64,000 bases of DNA from CAVYVZ01 sp963772065 (GTDB lineage Bacteria; Acidobacteriota; Vicinamibacteria; Vicinamibacterales; UBA2999): positions 1 through 64,000 of the forward strand of contig CAVYVZ010000008.1 in the NCBI GenBank assembly GCA_963772065.1. Direction: 5' to 3'. Below the pieces are notes generated by a model. It worked only from the letters and a program-made list of their open reading frames with translations, was not told where the DNA came from and ran no database searches. Both the position numbers and the translations under genes were made by a program. The first letter of the stretch is position 1; each line of letters opens with the position of its first letter. Below, in pieces: positions 47,588 through 56,792 of the stretch.

Positions 47588-49582
47588 TTATAAGCTTGAG
47601 AAATGGGCGCGCGGCTCATCCAGCATCGGTACACCAAGGTCGCGGGCCTTCTCGGCCTTGCTCCCCGCGGCGGCCCCGACAATAACAGCCGCAGTCTTGC
47701 GGCTGACCGAGCCTGCAACTTTGCCGCCGAGCCGTTCGATCGCCGCCGCCGCCTGCTCGCGAGTCATCGACTCCAGCGTCCCCGTGATCACGTACGTGCG
47801 GCCGCTCAGGGCCCCTCCACCGGCTTCTGAACGCGCTGCTCGAGCGGCACTTCCATGCGAAGGCCCGCTGCGCGCAGCCGATCGATCAGCTCGCGGTTTC
47901 GAGGCTCCTCGAACCAGCTTCCACGGACTCCGCGAGCACCGGACCGACCTCGTGCGTTTGTTGCAGCCGCTCCTTACTCACGGCACAAAGTTCGTCAATT
48001 GAGGCAAAGGCGCGGGACAACACCTGAGCCGCACGCTCGCCGACGTGGCGAATCCCGAGGCCGTAGATCAGCCGCCAGAGCTCGTTGGTTTTGCTGTGCT
48101 CGATCTGCGCGCGCAGCTTGGCCGCCGACTTCTTGCCCATGCGCTCGAGCGTCTCGAGGCGCGCCTCGGTGAGCGTCCGTACACGTCCGCGTAGTCGCGG
48201 ACCAGACCCGAGTCGACGAGCTGCGCGATGAGCGATTCGCCGAGCCCCTCGATGTTCATCGCCGAGCGCGACGCGAAATGCTCCAGACCGCGTCGCAGCT
48301 TCGCGGGGCACGACGTGTTCTCGCAGCGCCAGACCACCTCGCCTTCCGGGCGGTGCAGCGTGGCGCCGCATCGCGGACATGCGGTCGGCATGATCCAGGG
48401 TTGCGAGTCGGGCGGCCGCCGGCCGAGCACGGGACCGATGACTCTCGGGATCACGTCGCCCGCCTTCTCGACGAGCACCCAGTCGCGTTCGCGGATATCC
48501 TTTCGCGCGAGATCGTCGGCGTTGTGAAGGGTGGCCATCGAGACCGTCGTGCCCGCGAGGAAGACCGGCTCGAGCTCCGCGAAGGGAGTCACCGCGCCCG
48601 TGCGCCCGACGTTGACGTCGATCCTCTTCAGCAGCGTGGTCTTCTGCTCAGCCGGAAACTTGAACGCGACGGCCCAGCGGGGGAACTTGGATGTGCTCCC
48701 GAGGCGAGCGCGCAATGCAATCGAATCGACTTTGATGACGACACCGTCGGTGTCGAACTCGAGCGTCCGCCGCTTCTCGGCCCATTCCTCGCAGAAGGCA
48801 AGCAGCTCGTCGATGCCCGTGCATCGCCTCCAATGCGGTTCGACGGGCAGTCCCCAACCGCGCATCGTCTCCAGGGTCTCGGCGTGCGTGGGGAATGACG
48901 ATCCGATCGTGTAGTAGGTGAAGGCCGACAATCCGCGCCTGGCGACCAGCTTCGGGTCCAGGTTGCGCATGGTCCCCGCCGCGACGTTTCGCGGGTTCGC
49001 GTACAGCGGCTCTCCGCTCTCTTCGCGCTCCTTGTTGATGCGCTCGAAATGCCGACGCGGGAGGTACACCTCACCGCGCACCTCGATCGTTCCCGGGACC
49101 CCATCGCGCAGCAGCAACGGGAGCGTCCGGATCGTCCGCACGTTCGACGTCACCTCCTCACCGCGGACGCCGTCCCCTCGCGTCGCCCCGCGCACGAGCT
49201 GCCCGTCGACGTAGGTCAGCGCCAGGCTCAATCCGTCGATCTTGAGCTCCGCCACGTAGGTGATCTCCTGCGTGTCCCCTACGCCGCGTCGCACCCGCTC
49301 GTCGAACGCGCGAAGCTCCGCCTCGGAATACGCGTTGTCGAGGCTGAGCATCGGCTCCGCGTGGACGACCGTCTCAAACCCCTCGACGGGCCGTCCCCCG
49401 ACGCGCTGCGTCGGCGAATCAGCCGTGAGGAGATCGGGATTCTCCGCTTCGAGGCGCTCGAGCTCGTCCATGAGCGCATCGAACTCGGCGTCAGCGATCT
49501 CCGGCGTGCTCAGTACGTAGTAGCGCTCCTCGTGATAGCGGATAAGCGCCCGAAGTTCCTGGATCCGTTCGGAGGGATTCAA
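47588..49582 (-). CDS. ligA: NAD-dependent DNA ligase LigA (frameshifted)
   Basis: LigA seals nicks in replication and repair. The AMP Lys lies in ELKIDGLSLAL, and the adenylation domain has NPRNVAAGTMRNLDP and GVVIKVDSI. A zinc finger (CPRCGATLHRPEGEVVWRCENTSCPAKL) and helix-hairpin-helix region follow, then the BRCT end (YVITGTLESMTREQAAAAIERLGGKV). Two shifts, near 48190 and 47935, break the HhH part; the total span of 1995 nt is a multiple of three and gives 664 residues, the usual length. It is complete otherwise. Confidence 0.95.
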
Positions 49583-49610
49583 CGAAATGGCTTAAGGCTT
49601 AAGCCGATCA

Positions 49611-50570
49611 TCATCTATCGCGCGAAAGCACGTAATCAGGAAGCGCCATAAGGGCTTCGCGCTCCGGGCCCGCGGGGAACGAGTACAGCGCCTTCTTGGC
49701 GCGCTCGACGAAACCGACGGCGGCGCGATGGGCGTACTCGATCGAGTCGTATCGCTTGAGAAGCGCACGAAGCTCGCGCCACTCTTCGTTCGTCACGTTG
49801 CGCGTCTCCACCACGGCACGGACGAGTGCATCCGCCTGCTCGTCGTCGCGGCTGAGCAGGTGGATGACTGGAAGCGTCATCTTGCCTTCACGAAGGTCGC
49901 CTCCCACGGGCTTCCCGAGCACGTCCTCTTCGCCGGTGAAATCGAGGAGGTCGTCGACAATCTGAAATGCCATGCCGATGTTGAAGCCGTAGTCCCAGAG
50001 AGCATCCTGCTGCTCGAGCGTGGTCTCGCCGAGCATCCCGCCGATCTTCGCGCAGCCGGCGAAGAGATAGGCGGTCTTCCTGCGGATGATGTCGAAATGC
50101 TCTTCCTCGGTGAGATCCACGACGCCGTTCTTGGTGAGCTGGTACAGCTCGCCCTCGATCATGCGCAGCGTCACTTCACAGAGCAGGCGGATGATGTCGA
50201 GCCGGTCCTGCGTCAGGGCCAGCGACATCGACTTGATGTAGAGGAAGTCGCCGAGGAGAACGGTGACGTCGTTGCCCCAGCGCGAGTGCACTGCCTGGCG
50301 GCCGCGCCGCAGCTCCGCGTCGTCGATGATGTCGTCGTGCACGAGCGTGGCGGTGTGAATGAACTCCACCACCGAGCCGTACAGAATCGCCCGTTCGCCC
50401 TGATAGCCTGCCATGCGCGCCGCCATCAGCAGCACCGCCGGCCGGATCCGCTTGCCACCGCTGTCCTGGATGTAGCTGCCTATCGTCGGGATCAGCTGCA
50501 CCTGCGACTGGACGTGATCGGCGAACGCACGCTCGACAGCGCGGAGATCTTCGCGTATCGGCTCGAACAT
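49611..50570 (-). CDS. Trans-type polyprenyl diphosphate synthase (octaprenyl/heptaprenyl type)
   Basis: This enzyme chains isopentenyl units for the side chain of menaquinone or ubiquinone. It has both Asp-rich motifs: VHDDIIDDAELRRG (first DDxxD) and FQIVDDLLDFTG (second), with the upstream GGKRIRPAVLLMAA. About 319 residues from the ATG at 50570. An open frame reaches 50654 with a TTG, but that TTG is the first base of a strong TTGACA -35 box, so the longer start is unlikely. Confidence 0.9.
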   Translation of the reverse strand: MFEPIREDLRAVERAFADHVQSQVQLIPTIGSYIQDSGGKRIRPAVLLMAARMAGYQGERAILYGSVVEFIHTATLVHDDIIDDAELRRGRQAVHSRWGNDVTVLLGDFLYIKSMSLALTQDRLDIIRLLCEVTLRMIEGELYQLTKNGVVDLTEEEHFDIIRRKTAYLFAGCAKIGGMLGETTLEQQDALWDYGFNIGMAFQIVDDLLDFTGEEDVLGKPVGGDLREGKMTLPVIHLLSRDDEQADALVRAVVETRNVTNEEWRELRALLKRYDSIEYAHRAAVGFVERAKKALYSFPAGPEREALMALPDYVLSRDR

Positions 50571-50624
50571 CAGCGCGAGCGCGGCAGCCGAAGGTTTCTG
50601 CGCGGCGGGATTCAAGCTGGTCCG

Positions 50625-50654
50625 ATCACACCATACCTGCGCGCGGAGTGTCAA
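50625..50654 (-). promoter_or_regulatory. Promoter of the polyprenyl synthase gene
   Basis: TTGACA (50654-50649) and TGTGAT (50630-50625) are 18 nt apart on the minus strand, so transcription would start near 50618, about 48 nt before the ATG at 50570. It is the best -35 box in the window and decides the start of the gene. Confidence 0.55.
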
Positions 50655-50689
50655 CGCAGCAACGCGCTAATCGACGCTCTCGGTTGGAC

Positions 50690-51472
50690 TTACGGCTTGA
50701 ATAGCTGCTCGAAGTTGGCGCGGGCCGCCTCGCCGATCGCTTCAGGGGACGTTCCTCGCAGCTCGCCGACGACCTCGGCCACGTGCGTGACGTTCGCCGG
50801 TTCGTTGCGCTTGCCGCGAAGCGGCACGGGCGCCAGATACGGGCTGTCGGTCTCGATCAGCAGCCGATCGAGCGGCACCAGCTTCGCCACCTCCCTCAGC
50901 TCGAGGGCGTTGGGGAACGTCACGATACCTGCCAGCGAAATGTGGAACCCGAGATCGAGGGCACGGCGCGCCATCGCCCGATCACCCGTAAAGCAGTGGA
51001 ACACGCCGCCGACCTTTCCGGCGGATTCCTCGGCGAGAATCCGGACGGTGTCATCCTCGGCATCGCGGGTATGGATCACGATGGGGAGCTGCCGGCGTCG
51101 CGCGAGGCGGATCTGCTCGCGGAAGACGTGCTGCTGGATCTGCATCGGCGCGAAATCATAGTAGTAGTCGAGCCCGATCTCGCCGATCGCCCTGGCGTTC
51201 GGCTCGGCGTCGAGGCGCCTTTCGACGATGCGAGGCGCCTCCGTGGGGTCGGCGGAGTACTTGGCCGCCGCGTGGGGATGCACGCCGATCGAGAAGCGCG
51301 CGGCACTCCACAGCGCGGACACGCGGCTCGCCTGCTCGAACTCCCTGTCCTCGTCGGCGGCCAGAATGACGAGCGCGTGCGCCAGGCCCGCGTCGCGGGC
51401 GCGCTGGATGACGGACTCGAGGTCGCCGGCGAACTCCTCACCGGCGAGATGGCAGTGCGAGTCGACGCTCAA
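50690..51472 (-). CDS. tatD: TatD-family metal-dependent deoxyribonuclease
   Basis: A TIM-barrel DNase/exonuclease of the TatD kind, 260 residues. Metal ligands are recognisable: MSVDSHCHL at the N-terminus, GEIGLDYYYD, IVIHTRDAEDD, VFHCFTGD and ETDSPYLAP. It is complete. Its start overlaps the preceding EEP nuclease gene by 35 nt, and a 35-nt gap with a promoter separates it from the polyprenyl synthase. Confidence 0.93.
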   Translation of the reverse strand: MSVDSHCHLAGEEFAGDLESVIQRARDAGLAHALVILAADEDREFEQASRVSALWSAARFSIGVHPHAAAKYSADPTEAPRIVERRLDAEPNARAIGEIGLDYYYDFAPMQIQQHVFREQIRLARRRQLPIVIHTRDAEDDTVRILAEESAGKVGGVFHCFTGDRAMARRALDLGFHISLAGIVTFPNALELREVAKLVPLDRLLIETDSPYLAPVPLRGKRNEPANVTHVAEVVGELRGTSPEAIGEAARANFEQLFKP

Positions 51473-52340
51473 CGGTGCACCATATCAGGTTGTGGTCCGA
51501 CGGACGGACGCGCTCGTCGTCCGACGTCCGAATCCGTGTCATGACATCCGGGTGCGCCAGATCGCGCTGATCCGGGATGGCGCATCCTGTCACATGGAGG
51601 CCGCCGTCCCGAGAGATCAGGATGTAGTCGATCCGTGCACCACGCGTCCGTGTGCCGCCGCCCGGCGGGTTGTCAGGATACGCGACAGCCGCATTGTGGC
51701 GCACCGCCTCGTCCCACGCATCCGTGTAGGCCGCCAGCAGCGGCTGGATCTCGGCCGCCCTCGGCCCCGCGTTCAGGTCGGCGTTGACGATCCGCGGCGG
51801 TGCGAATTCGGCGAGGTACGGCAGGAGGATCCGTACCTGATCGGCGCGGCTCGCGCGCTGAAGGCCGCTCTCGATGTGCGTCGAAAACACGTTGATCGAT
51901 TCTCCGCCGACGTCGACGGCGGCGTACGCAACACTCCGCTCGCGGGTGAGCATGCGGCCGCCGGACGCGCGAATCGGATGGCGCGTCAGAATGGCGTTCC
52001 CGTCGCGGCCGCGCACCGCCGCGACGTGGTGGAGAAACCAGGGGCGGCCCGTGGCCACGCGCAATCGTGCCTGATACTCGAACGCCGCGGATTCGGTGAC
52101 CTCATTCAGCGTGACGATGTCAGGTGCCTGAGAGAGGATCCAGGTCACCTGGCGCGCGCGGTCGAGCACGCCATCCGTGCCGAAGCCGCCGTGCTGCACG
52201 TTCCAGTGAAGCACGCGGATGGACGGCGATTCGTCGAGGCGCGCGTGCGCCACCGCGATCAGGCAGCAGGCGGCGACGGTCAGACTCCCCGATTTAGCGC
52301 ACCCGGGTTCCCGGCGCGATCTCCCCGTCAAACGCCACAA
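51438..52340 (-). CDS. Endonuclease/exonuclease/phosphatase (EEP) family protein
   Basis: A 300-residue protein, possibly exported (residues ~18-35 are hydrophobic, AACCLIAVAHA). EEP motifs: RVLHWNVQHGG, DIVTLNEVTESAAFEYQ, FSTHIESG, NADLNAG and, near the end, RIDYILIS with PSDHNLIWC. It could be a nuclease or phosphodiesterase; substrate unknown. The 5' end overlaps the metG 3' end by 47 nt, so an internal start is also possible. It overlaps tatD by 35 nt. Confidence 0.85.
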   Translation of the reverse strand: MWRLTGRSRREPGCAKSGSLTVAACCLIAVAHARLDESPSIRVLHWNVQHGGFGTDGVLDRARQVTWILSQAPDIVTLNEVTESAAFEYQARLRVATGRPWFLHHVAAVRGRDGNAILTRHPIRASGGRMLTRERSVAYAAVDVGGESINVFSTHIESGLQRASRADQVRILLPYLAEFAPPRIVNADLNAGPRAAEIQPLLAAYTDAWDEAVRHNAAVAYPDNPPGGGTRTRGARIDYILISRDGGLHVTGCAIPDQRDLAHPDVMTRIRTSDDERVRPSDHNLIWCTVERRLALPSRR

Positions 52341-54252
52341 GCGTCGGCTTTCCTCCCTCGGGGCTGGCAGCCAGAACCATGCCGTTCGATTCGATACCCA
52401 TCAGCTTGGCGGGCTTCAAGTTGAACACGATCGCGATCGTCCTGCCCACCAGTTGCTCCGGCGTGTAGGCTTCCGCGATACCCGCCACGATCGTCCGCTG
52501 GTCCGTCCCGACGTCGATCTTCAGCTTCACCAGCTTCTTCGACTTCGGCACCGCTTCGGCCTCCAGCACTTTCGCGACGCGCAACTCGACCTTCATGAAG
52601 TCGTCCATCGAGATGCGGTTGTCTTCGGCGCCGGTGGCGCCGGCACCGATGGCCTGGGTCGCTTTCGGCTCTGACAGACGCTGCTCTGACGGACTCTGCT
52701 CCGACAAATTCTGGTCGGACGGACTGCTCTCCCCCACGGTTTCCTCCGCTCGAGGCCACATCGCGGGCCCCTTGGTTATCTCTCGCACGCCCTCGTTGCG
52801 CCAGCGGCCGTCGCGCTCGAGCCGCTGCTCGCCGGCCGGTCGCGTTTCGCCGACACGGCGCAGAATCTCTTCGCACGACTTCGGCATCATCGGCAGGAGC
52901 AGCACCGCCGCCACACGGACCGCTTCGGCGACATCGAACAACACCTGATCGAGCGCTGGGCTGTTCACGGGGTCCTTCGCAAGCGTCCAGGGCGCCTGCT
53001 GCGCGATGTATTCGTTGGCAGCGTCGACCAGCTGAAACGCGGTCGTCGCGCCTTCGTGCAGCGCGAAGCCGTCCATAGCCGCACGATACCGGCCCAACAC
53101 GTGGTCGGCCATCGTGGCCAGCGGTCCCCCTGCGCCCGCGGGCGCCAGGCGGCCGGCGCGGTACTTCTCGGCCATCGCTCCGAGACGGCTGACCAGGTTG
53201 CCAAGATTGTTGGCGAGATCCACGTTGTAGCGCTCGGCGTACCGCTCCCACGTGAAGTCGCCGTCGCTCCCGTACGTAATCTCCTTCACGAGATACAGGC
53301 GCAGCGGGTCGGCTCCGAACTGGGCGGCCACGTCGGCGGGATCGAGGCTCGTTCCGAGTGACTTGCTCATCCTCTGGCCCATGAAGTGGACCCATCCATG
53401 GCCGAATACCTGGCGCGGGAGCGGCAGACGGGCGCTCATCAGCATCGCGGGCCACACGACCGTGTGGAACCGCGTGATGTCCTTGCCCACGATGTGCAGG
53501 TCGGCGGGCCACTCGCTCGCGAAGCGAGTTGCGTCGCTGCCATATCCGACAGCCGCCGCGTAGTTGATCAGCGCGTCATACCAGACGTAGACGACGTTGT
53601 CGGGCGCGAACGGCAGTGGAATCCCCCACGCCTGACCCGCGCGGCTGACCGAGATGTCCTCGAGGCCGCCCTCGAGGAGCCGCAGCATCTCGTTGCGTCG
53701 AACGTCGGGCTGCAGGAACTCCGGATGTGCGAGGAAATGATCGAGCAGCGGCTGGCGGTACTTGGACAGCCGGAAGAAATAGTTCTTCTCCTTGATCCAT
53801 GTCGCCTTGAGTGTCGGGTGCACCTGGCAGAAGCCGTCCACCAGGTCCTTGTCCTGCTTGAAGGCCTCGCAGGAGACACAGTACCAGCCTTCGTAGTAGC
53901 CCTCGTAGATGTCGCCCGCGCTGTGGTTCGCCTGCACCATCGCCTGGACCGCGGCCCGGTGCCGCGGCTCGGTGGTGCGGATGAAATCGTCGAACGAGAT
54001 GTCGAGCTGCTTCCAGACGCCTCGGAACTCCTCCTCCATCTGATCGCAGTAGGCCAGCGGATCCATGCCGCGCTCGACGGCGCGCTTGTAGACGTTCTGC
54101 GAGTGTTCGTCATTGCCCATGAGGAAATGCGTCTCGAACCCCGCGAGACGCTTGTAGCGGGCAATGACGTCCGCAGTGATCTTCTCGTACGCCGTGCCGA
54201 GATGCGGCCGGCTGTTCACATAGTCAATCGCAGTAGTCAGAAAGAAGCGCAT
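52294..54252 (-). CDS. metG: Methionyl-tRNA synthetase
   Basis: MetG charges tRNA-Met with methionine. 652 residues: the HIGH-like motif is RPHLGTAYE, the KMSKS-like motif is RMSKSLG (Arg for the first Lys), and the C-terminal Trbp111-like tRNA-binding domain starts near FMKVELRVAKVLEAE. The zinc-knuckle region (VSCEAFKQDKDL) has only one pair of ligands, as in many single-knuckle enzymes. Between the anticodon domain and the C-terminal domain lies a linker encoded by four 15-bp repeats. larC follows on the upstream side, one base from the start. Confidence 0.97.
   Translation of the reverse strand: MRFFLTTAIDYVNSRPHLGTAYEKITADVIARYKRLAGFETHFLMGNDEHSQNVYKRAVERGMDPLAYCDQMEEEFRGVWKQLDISFDDFIRTTEPRHRAAVQAMVQANHSAGDIYEGYYEGWYCVSCEAFKQDKDLVDGFCQVHPTLKATWIKEKNYFFRLSKYRQPLLDHFLAHPEFLQPDVRRNEMLRLLEGGLEDISVSRAGQAWGIPLPFAPDNVVYVWYDALINYAAAVGYGSDATRFASEWPADLHIVGKDITRFHTVVWPAMLMSARLPLPRQVFGHGWVHFMGQRMSKSLGTSLDPADVAAQFGADPLRLYLVKEITYGSDGDFTWERYAERYNVDLANNLGNLVSRLGAMAEKYRAGRLAPAGAGGPLATMADHVLGRYRAAMDGFALHEGATTAFQLVDAANEYIAQQAPWTLAKDPVNSPALDQVLFDVAEAVRVAAVLLLPMMPKSCEEILRRVGETRPAGEQRLERDGRWRNEGVREITKGPAMWPRAEETVGESSPSDQNLSEQSPSEQRLSEPKATQAIGAGATGAEDNRISMDDFMKVELRVAKVLEAEAVPKSKKLVKLKIDVGTDQRTIVAGIAEAYTPEQLVGRTIAIVFNLKPAKLMGIESNGMVLAASPEGGKPTLVAFDGEIAPGTRVR
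52666..52725. repeat. Four 15-bp repeats in the metG linker
   Basis: Four in-frame 15-nt units (52666-52680, 52681-52695, 52696-52710, 52711-52725) encode the pentapeptides SPSDQ, NLSEQ, SPSEQ and RLSEP in the linker before the C-terminal tRNA-binding domain. They differ by a few bases each, so expansion is not recent. Confidence 0.75.
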
Positions 54253-55449
54253 CTAGTCGCGATCCAGATAAGCCTTGAGTGCCGCCGCCTGTACATCTTT
54301 CAAGGGGACGCCATGCTCGCGCGCAAGGCGCTCGCAGTCGTCGAATTCCGGTGACGCGTTGAGCACCTGACCGCCGCGGCGAGCCACCTTCATCTGCACG
54401 GGGCCGAGGGGGGTAGCAACGGTCACCGACTCACGCTCCAGGCACTCGCGGGCCATCTCGCGGTAGCGCACACCGATGGTCGTCGTCTCGCTGAACACGA
54501 GCGACGTCAGGAGCTCCCGGCGATCCGGGGGCGCGATGACCGTCAGCAGGGTGCCCGGCCGGTTCTTCTTCATCTGCACCGACGTGTAGAACACGTCGAG
54601 CGCGCCCTCGGCAAGCAGCCGATCCATGAGGACGCCGAAAATCTGCGGGTTCATATCGTCGATCTCGCACTCGATGACGACAACCTCAGTGTAGAGGGCC
54701 CCTTTCGCGGCGCCAGCTCGCTCGGCCTCGCCAATCAGGACGCGCAACACGTTCGGCGTCTCTCCAAAATCGCGCGTGCCGGCGCCGTAGCCAATCTTCC
54801 TGATCGTCATCGGCGGCATCGGGCCGTACCAGCTCGCGTAGCTCGAAACTAGCAATGCCCCGGTCGGCGTCACCAGCTCCGCTTGCTGCTCCCCTGCGTA
54901 CACCGGCACCCCTTCGAGGAGCCGCATCGTGGCGGGCGCCGGCACCGGATACAGGCCGTGCGCCACCTTGACCGTTCCACTTCCCACGTTCAATGGCGAC
55001 GACACGACTTCGTCGGCACCGAGCCATTCGAGGGCGAACACTGACCCCACGATGTCGATAATCGAATCGAGCGCTCCCACCTCGTGCAGGTGCACCTTGT
55101 CCATCGTCGTTCCGTGAATCGCGGCCTCGGCCTCGCCCAGCCGCTCGAACAACACCTTTGCCCTCGCCTTTCCGGCGTCGCTCAGCGCAGATCCGTCAAT
55201 CAGCTTGTAGACGCCCTTGAGGTGCCGGTGCGCATGCGCGCGCTCCCCGCCGTCCTCTCCCCGGACGCAGAACTTCGTGGCCGTCACGCCGGCGCGGACC
55301 ACGCGGTCGGTCCACACCGCGTCGGGGTCGATCGCGAGGCTCCCGAGCGCGCGCCGCACCTCCTCGAGCGGCACGCCCGCATCGATGAGACTGCCGAGCA
55401 CCATGTCGCCCGCGGCGCCCGAAAAGCAGTCGAAGTAGAGGACCTTCAT
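54253..55449 (-). CDS. larC: Nickel-pincer cofactor biosynthesis protein LarC, full length
   Basis: LarC inserts nickel into the pincer cofactor of lactate racemase. The 398-residue protein has both family parts: YFDCFSGAAGDMVLGSLIDAG at the N-terminus, KVHLHEVGALDSIIDIVG, and the C-terminal VVIECEIDDMNPQIFGVLMDRL with VQMKKNRPGTLLTV. It is unbroken, unlike the programmed-frameshift LarC of Lactobacillus. Neither larA, larB nor larE is in the window, so its partner genes are elsewhere or the pincer cofactor serves another enzyme of the LarA superfamily. Confidence 0.92.
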   Translation of the reverse strand: MKVLYFDCFSGAAGDMVLGSLIDAGVPLEEVRRALGSLAIDPDAVWTDRVVRAGVTATKFCVRGEDGGERAHAHRHLKGVYKLIDGSALSDAGKARAKVLFERLGEAEAAIHGTTMDKVHLHEVGALDSIIDIVGSVFALEWLGADEVVSSPLNVGSGTVKVAHGLYPVPAPATMRLLEGVPVYAGEQQAELVTPTGALLVSSYASWYGPMPPMTIRKIGYGAGTRDFGETPNVLRVLIGEAERAGAAKGALYTEVVVIECEIDDMNPQIFGVLMDRLLAEGALDVFYTSVQMKKNRPGTLLTVIAPPDRRELLTSLVFSETTTIGVRYREMARECLERESVTVATPLGPVQMKVARRGGQVLNASPEFDDCERLAREHGVPLKDVQAAALKAYLDRD

Positions 55450-55465
55450 CGTAGACGCAATCCCA

Positions 55466-56143
55466 TCATCTTATCGCGAGCAACCCGGCTTCCTGCAGGC
55501 TGACGTAGCGGTGCGCCGTGAGGATGATGTGATCGACGACGTGAATGCCCATGACCTGGCCCGCCTCGAGCATGCGTTCCGTCAGCTCGAGGTCGTCGGC
55601 GCTCGGCGTCGGATCGCCCGAGGGATGGTTGTGAAACAGCACGATGGCGGCGGCCGACGCCACCGCGGCTTCGCGAAACACCTCGCGCGGATGCGCGACC
55701 GTTGCGTCGATGGATCCGATCGCGATGATCTTGATGCGCAGGATGTGGAGCTTCGAGTCGAGCAGCACGAGGCCGAACTGCTCCACCGGCGACGCGCCGA
55801 ACTGCGGCAGCAGGTGTCGTGCAATCTGGCGGGGCGATGTGAGGCGCGCGCGGGCGATCGGCCCGCGCGTGAGGGTACGGCGGCCGAGTTCGACGGCGGC
55901 GAGCACCTGCGCGGCGCGGGCGCGGCCGATGCCGGATACGTGCATCAGCTCGGCGAGGTCCGTTCGCGTGAGGCCGTAGAGCCCGTCGACGTGCGTGAGC
56001 ACCTGATTGGCGAGCGCGAGCGCACCAGCATCGCGCGAGCCGCTGCCGAGAATCACGGCGAGCAGCTCGTTGTCGCCGAGCGCGCCGGGACCGAGTCGTT
56101 CCAGCTTCTCACGCGGCCTGTCGTACGGCGCCAGGTGTTTCAT
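55466..56143 (-). CDS. radC: RadC-family JAB domain protein
   Basis: RadC proteins have an N-terminal UPF0758/HhH region (PREKLERLGPGALGDNELLAVILGSGS, with GIGRARAAQVLAA) and a C-terminal JAB domain with the HNHPSGDPTPSADD metalloprotease-like motif. The cellular role is uncertain despite the name. I use the ATG at 56143 (MKHLAPYDRPREKL); the TTG at 56155 is possible but would approach the divergent gene to 5 nt. About 225 residues. Confidence 0.93.
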   Translation of the reverse strand: MKHLAPYDRPREKLERLGPGALGDNELLAVILGSGSRDAGALALANQVLTHVDGLYGLTRTDLAELMHVSGIGRARAAQVLAAVELGRRTLTRGPIARARLTSPRQIARHLLPQFGASPVEQFGLVLLDSKLHILRIKIIAIGSIDATVAHPREVFREAAVASAAAIVLFHNHPSGDPTPSADDLELTERMLEAGQVMGIHVVDHIILTAHRYVSLQEAGLLAIR

Positions 56144-56160
56144 CGGTATACTCAAGCTCT

Positions 56161-56739
56161 ATGCTTCGCTGGTTCGCACCAGCAGTCCTTGCGGCCGCGC
56201 TCGCCGCGGGCGCATGCGCGGAACCCCCGAACACGGAGATGGACCAGGCACAGGGCGCGCTCGACGCCGCCAAGGCGGCTGGCGCCGAACAGTACGCCCG
56301 CGACGAGTACCGGGCCGCCGCCGACGCGCTCAAGCGCTCCCATGAGGCCGTGGCGCAGAGCGACTACCGTCTGGCGCTCAACCATGCTCTCGACAGCCGG
56401 GAGCGCGCGCAGAACGCCGCGCGCCAGGCGGCCGAAGGCAGGGCCCAGGCGCGCAGTGAAGCCGACCGCCTCATACTGGAAGTCACGGGACCGATCGTGC
56501 AGGCCAACGCGCGCCTCGAGACGGCCCGCCGTGCGCGTGTGCCGCGGTCCCGCCTCGCGGCGCCCGCCCAGGAAGTCGCCACGATCAGTGAAGAGGTGCA
56601 AAAGGCGCGCGCGATGCTGAACAGCGGTCAGTACATCGAAGCGCGAGACCTCCTGCAGGCGCTCAAGTTGCGCATGCAGAAGACTATGGCGGCCATCGAC
56701 CAGGCGGCGAACCCGCCGTCGGCGCGGCGGCGGCGCTGA
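56161..56739 (+). CDS. DUF4398-like lipoprotein
   Basis: The 192-residue product has a lipoprotein signal (PAVLAAALAAGAC) and then Ala/Arg-rich helices that read like DUF4398: DQAQGALDAAKAAGAEQYARDEYRAAADALK and VAQSDYRLALNHALDSRERAQNAA. The C-terminus is helical with a basic end. DUF4398 proteins are periplasmic, of unknown role. It is divergent from radC, with 17 nt between the start codons, and convergent with pilT. Confidence 0.8.
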   Translation: MLRWFAPAVLAAALAAGACAEPPNTEMDQAQGALDAAKAAGAEQYARDEYRAAADALKRSHEAVAQSDYRLALNHALDSRERAQNAARQAAEGRAQARSEADRLILEVTGPIVQANARLETARRARVPRSRLAAPAQEVATISEEVQKARAMLNSGQYIEARDLLQALKLRMQKTMAAIDQAANPPSARRRR

Positions 56740-56792
56740 GCCGCCGCGCAGAAACTGCCAGGCGTCTCGTCGCCGTACGGCGCAGAATCTCT

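Noticed and set aside
50570..50654. Longer start (TTG at 50654) for the polyprenyl synthase
   Set aside because: That TTG forms the TTGACA -35 box of a good promoter, and the family match begins near the ATG at 50570.
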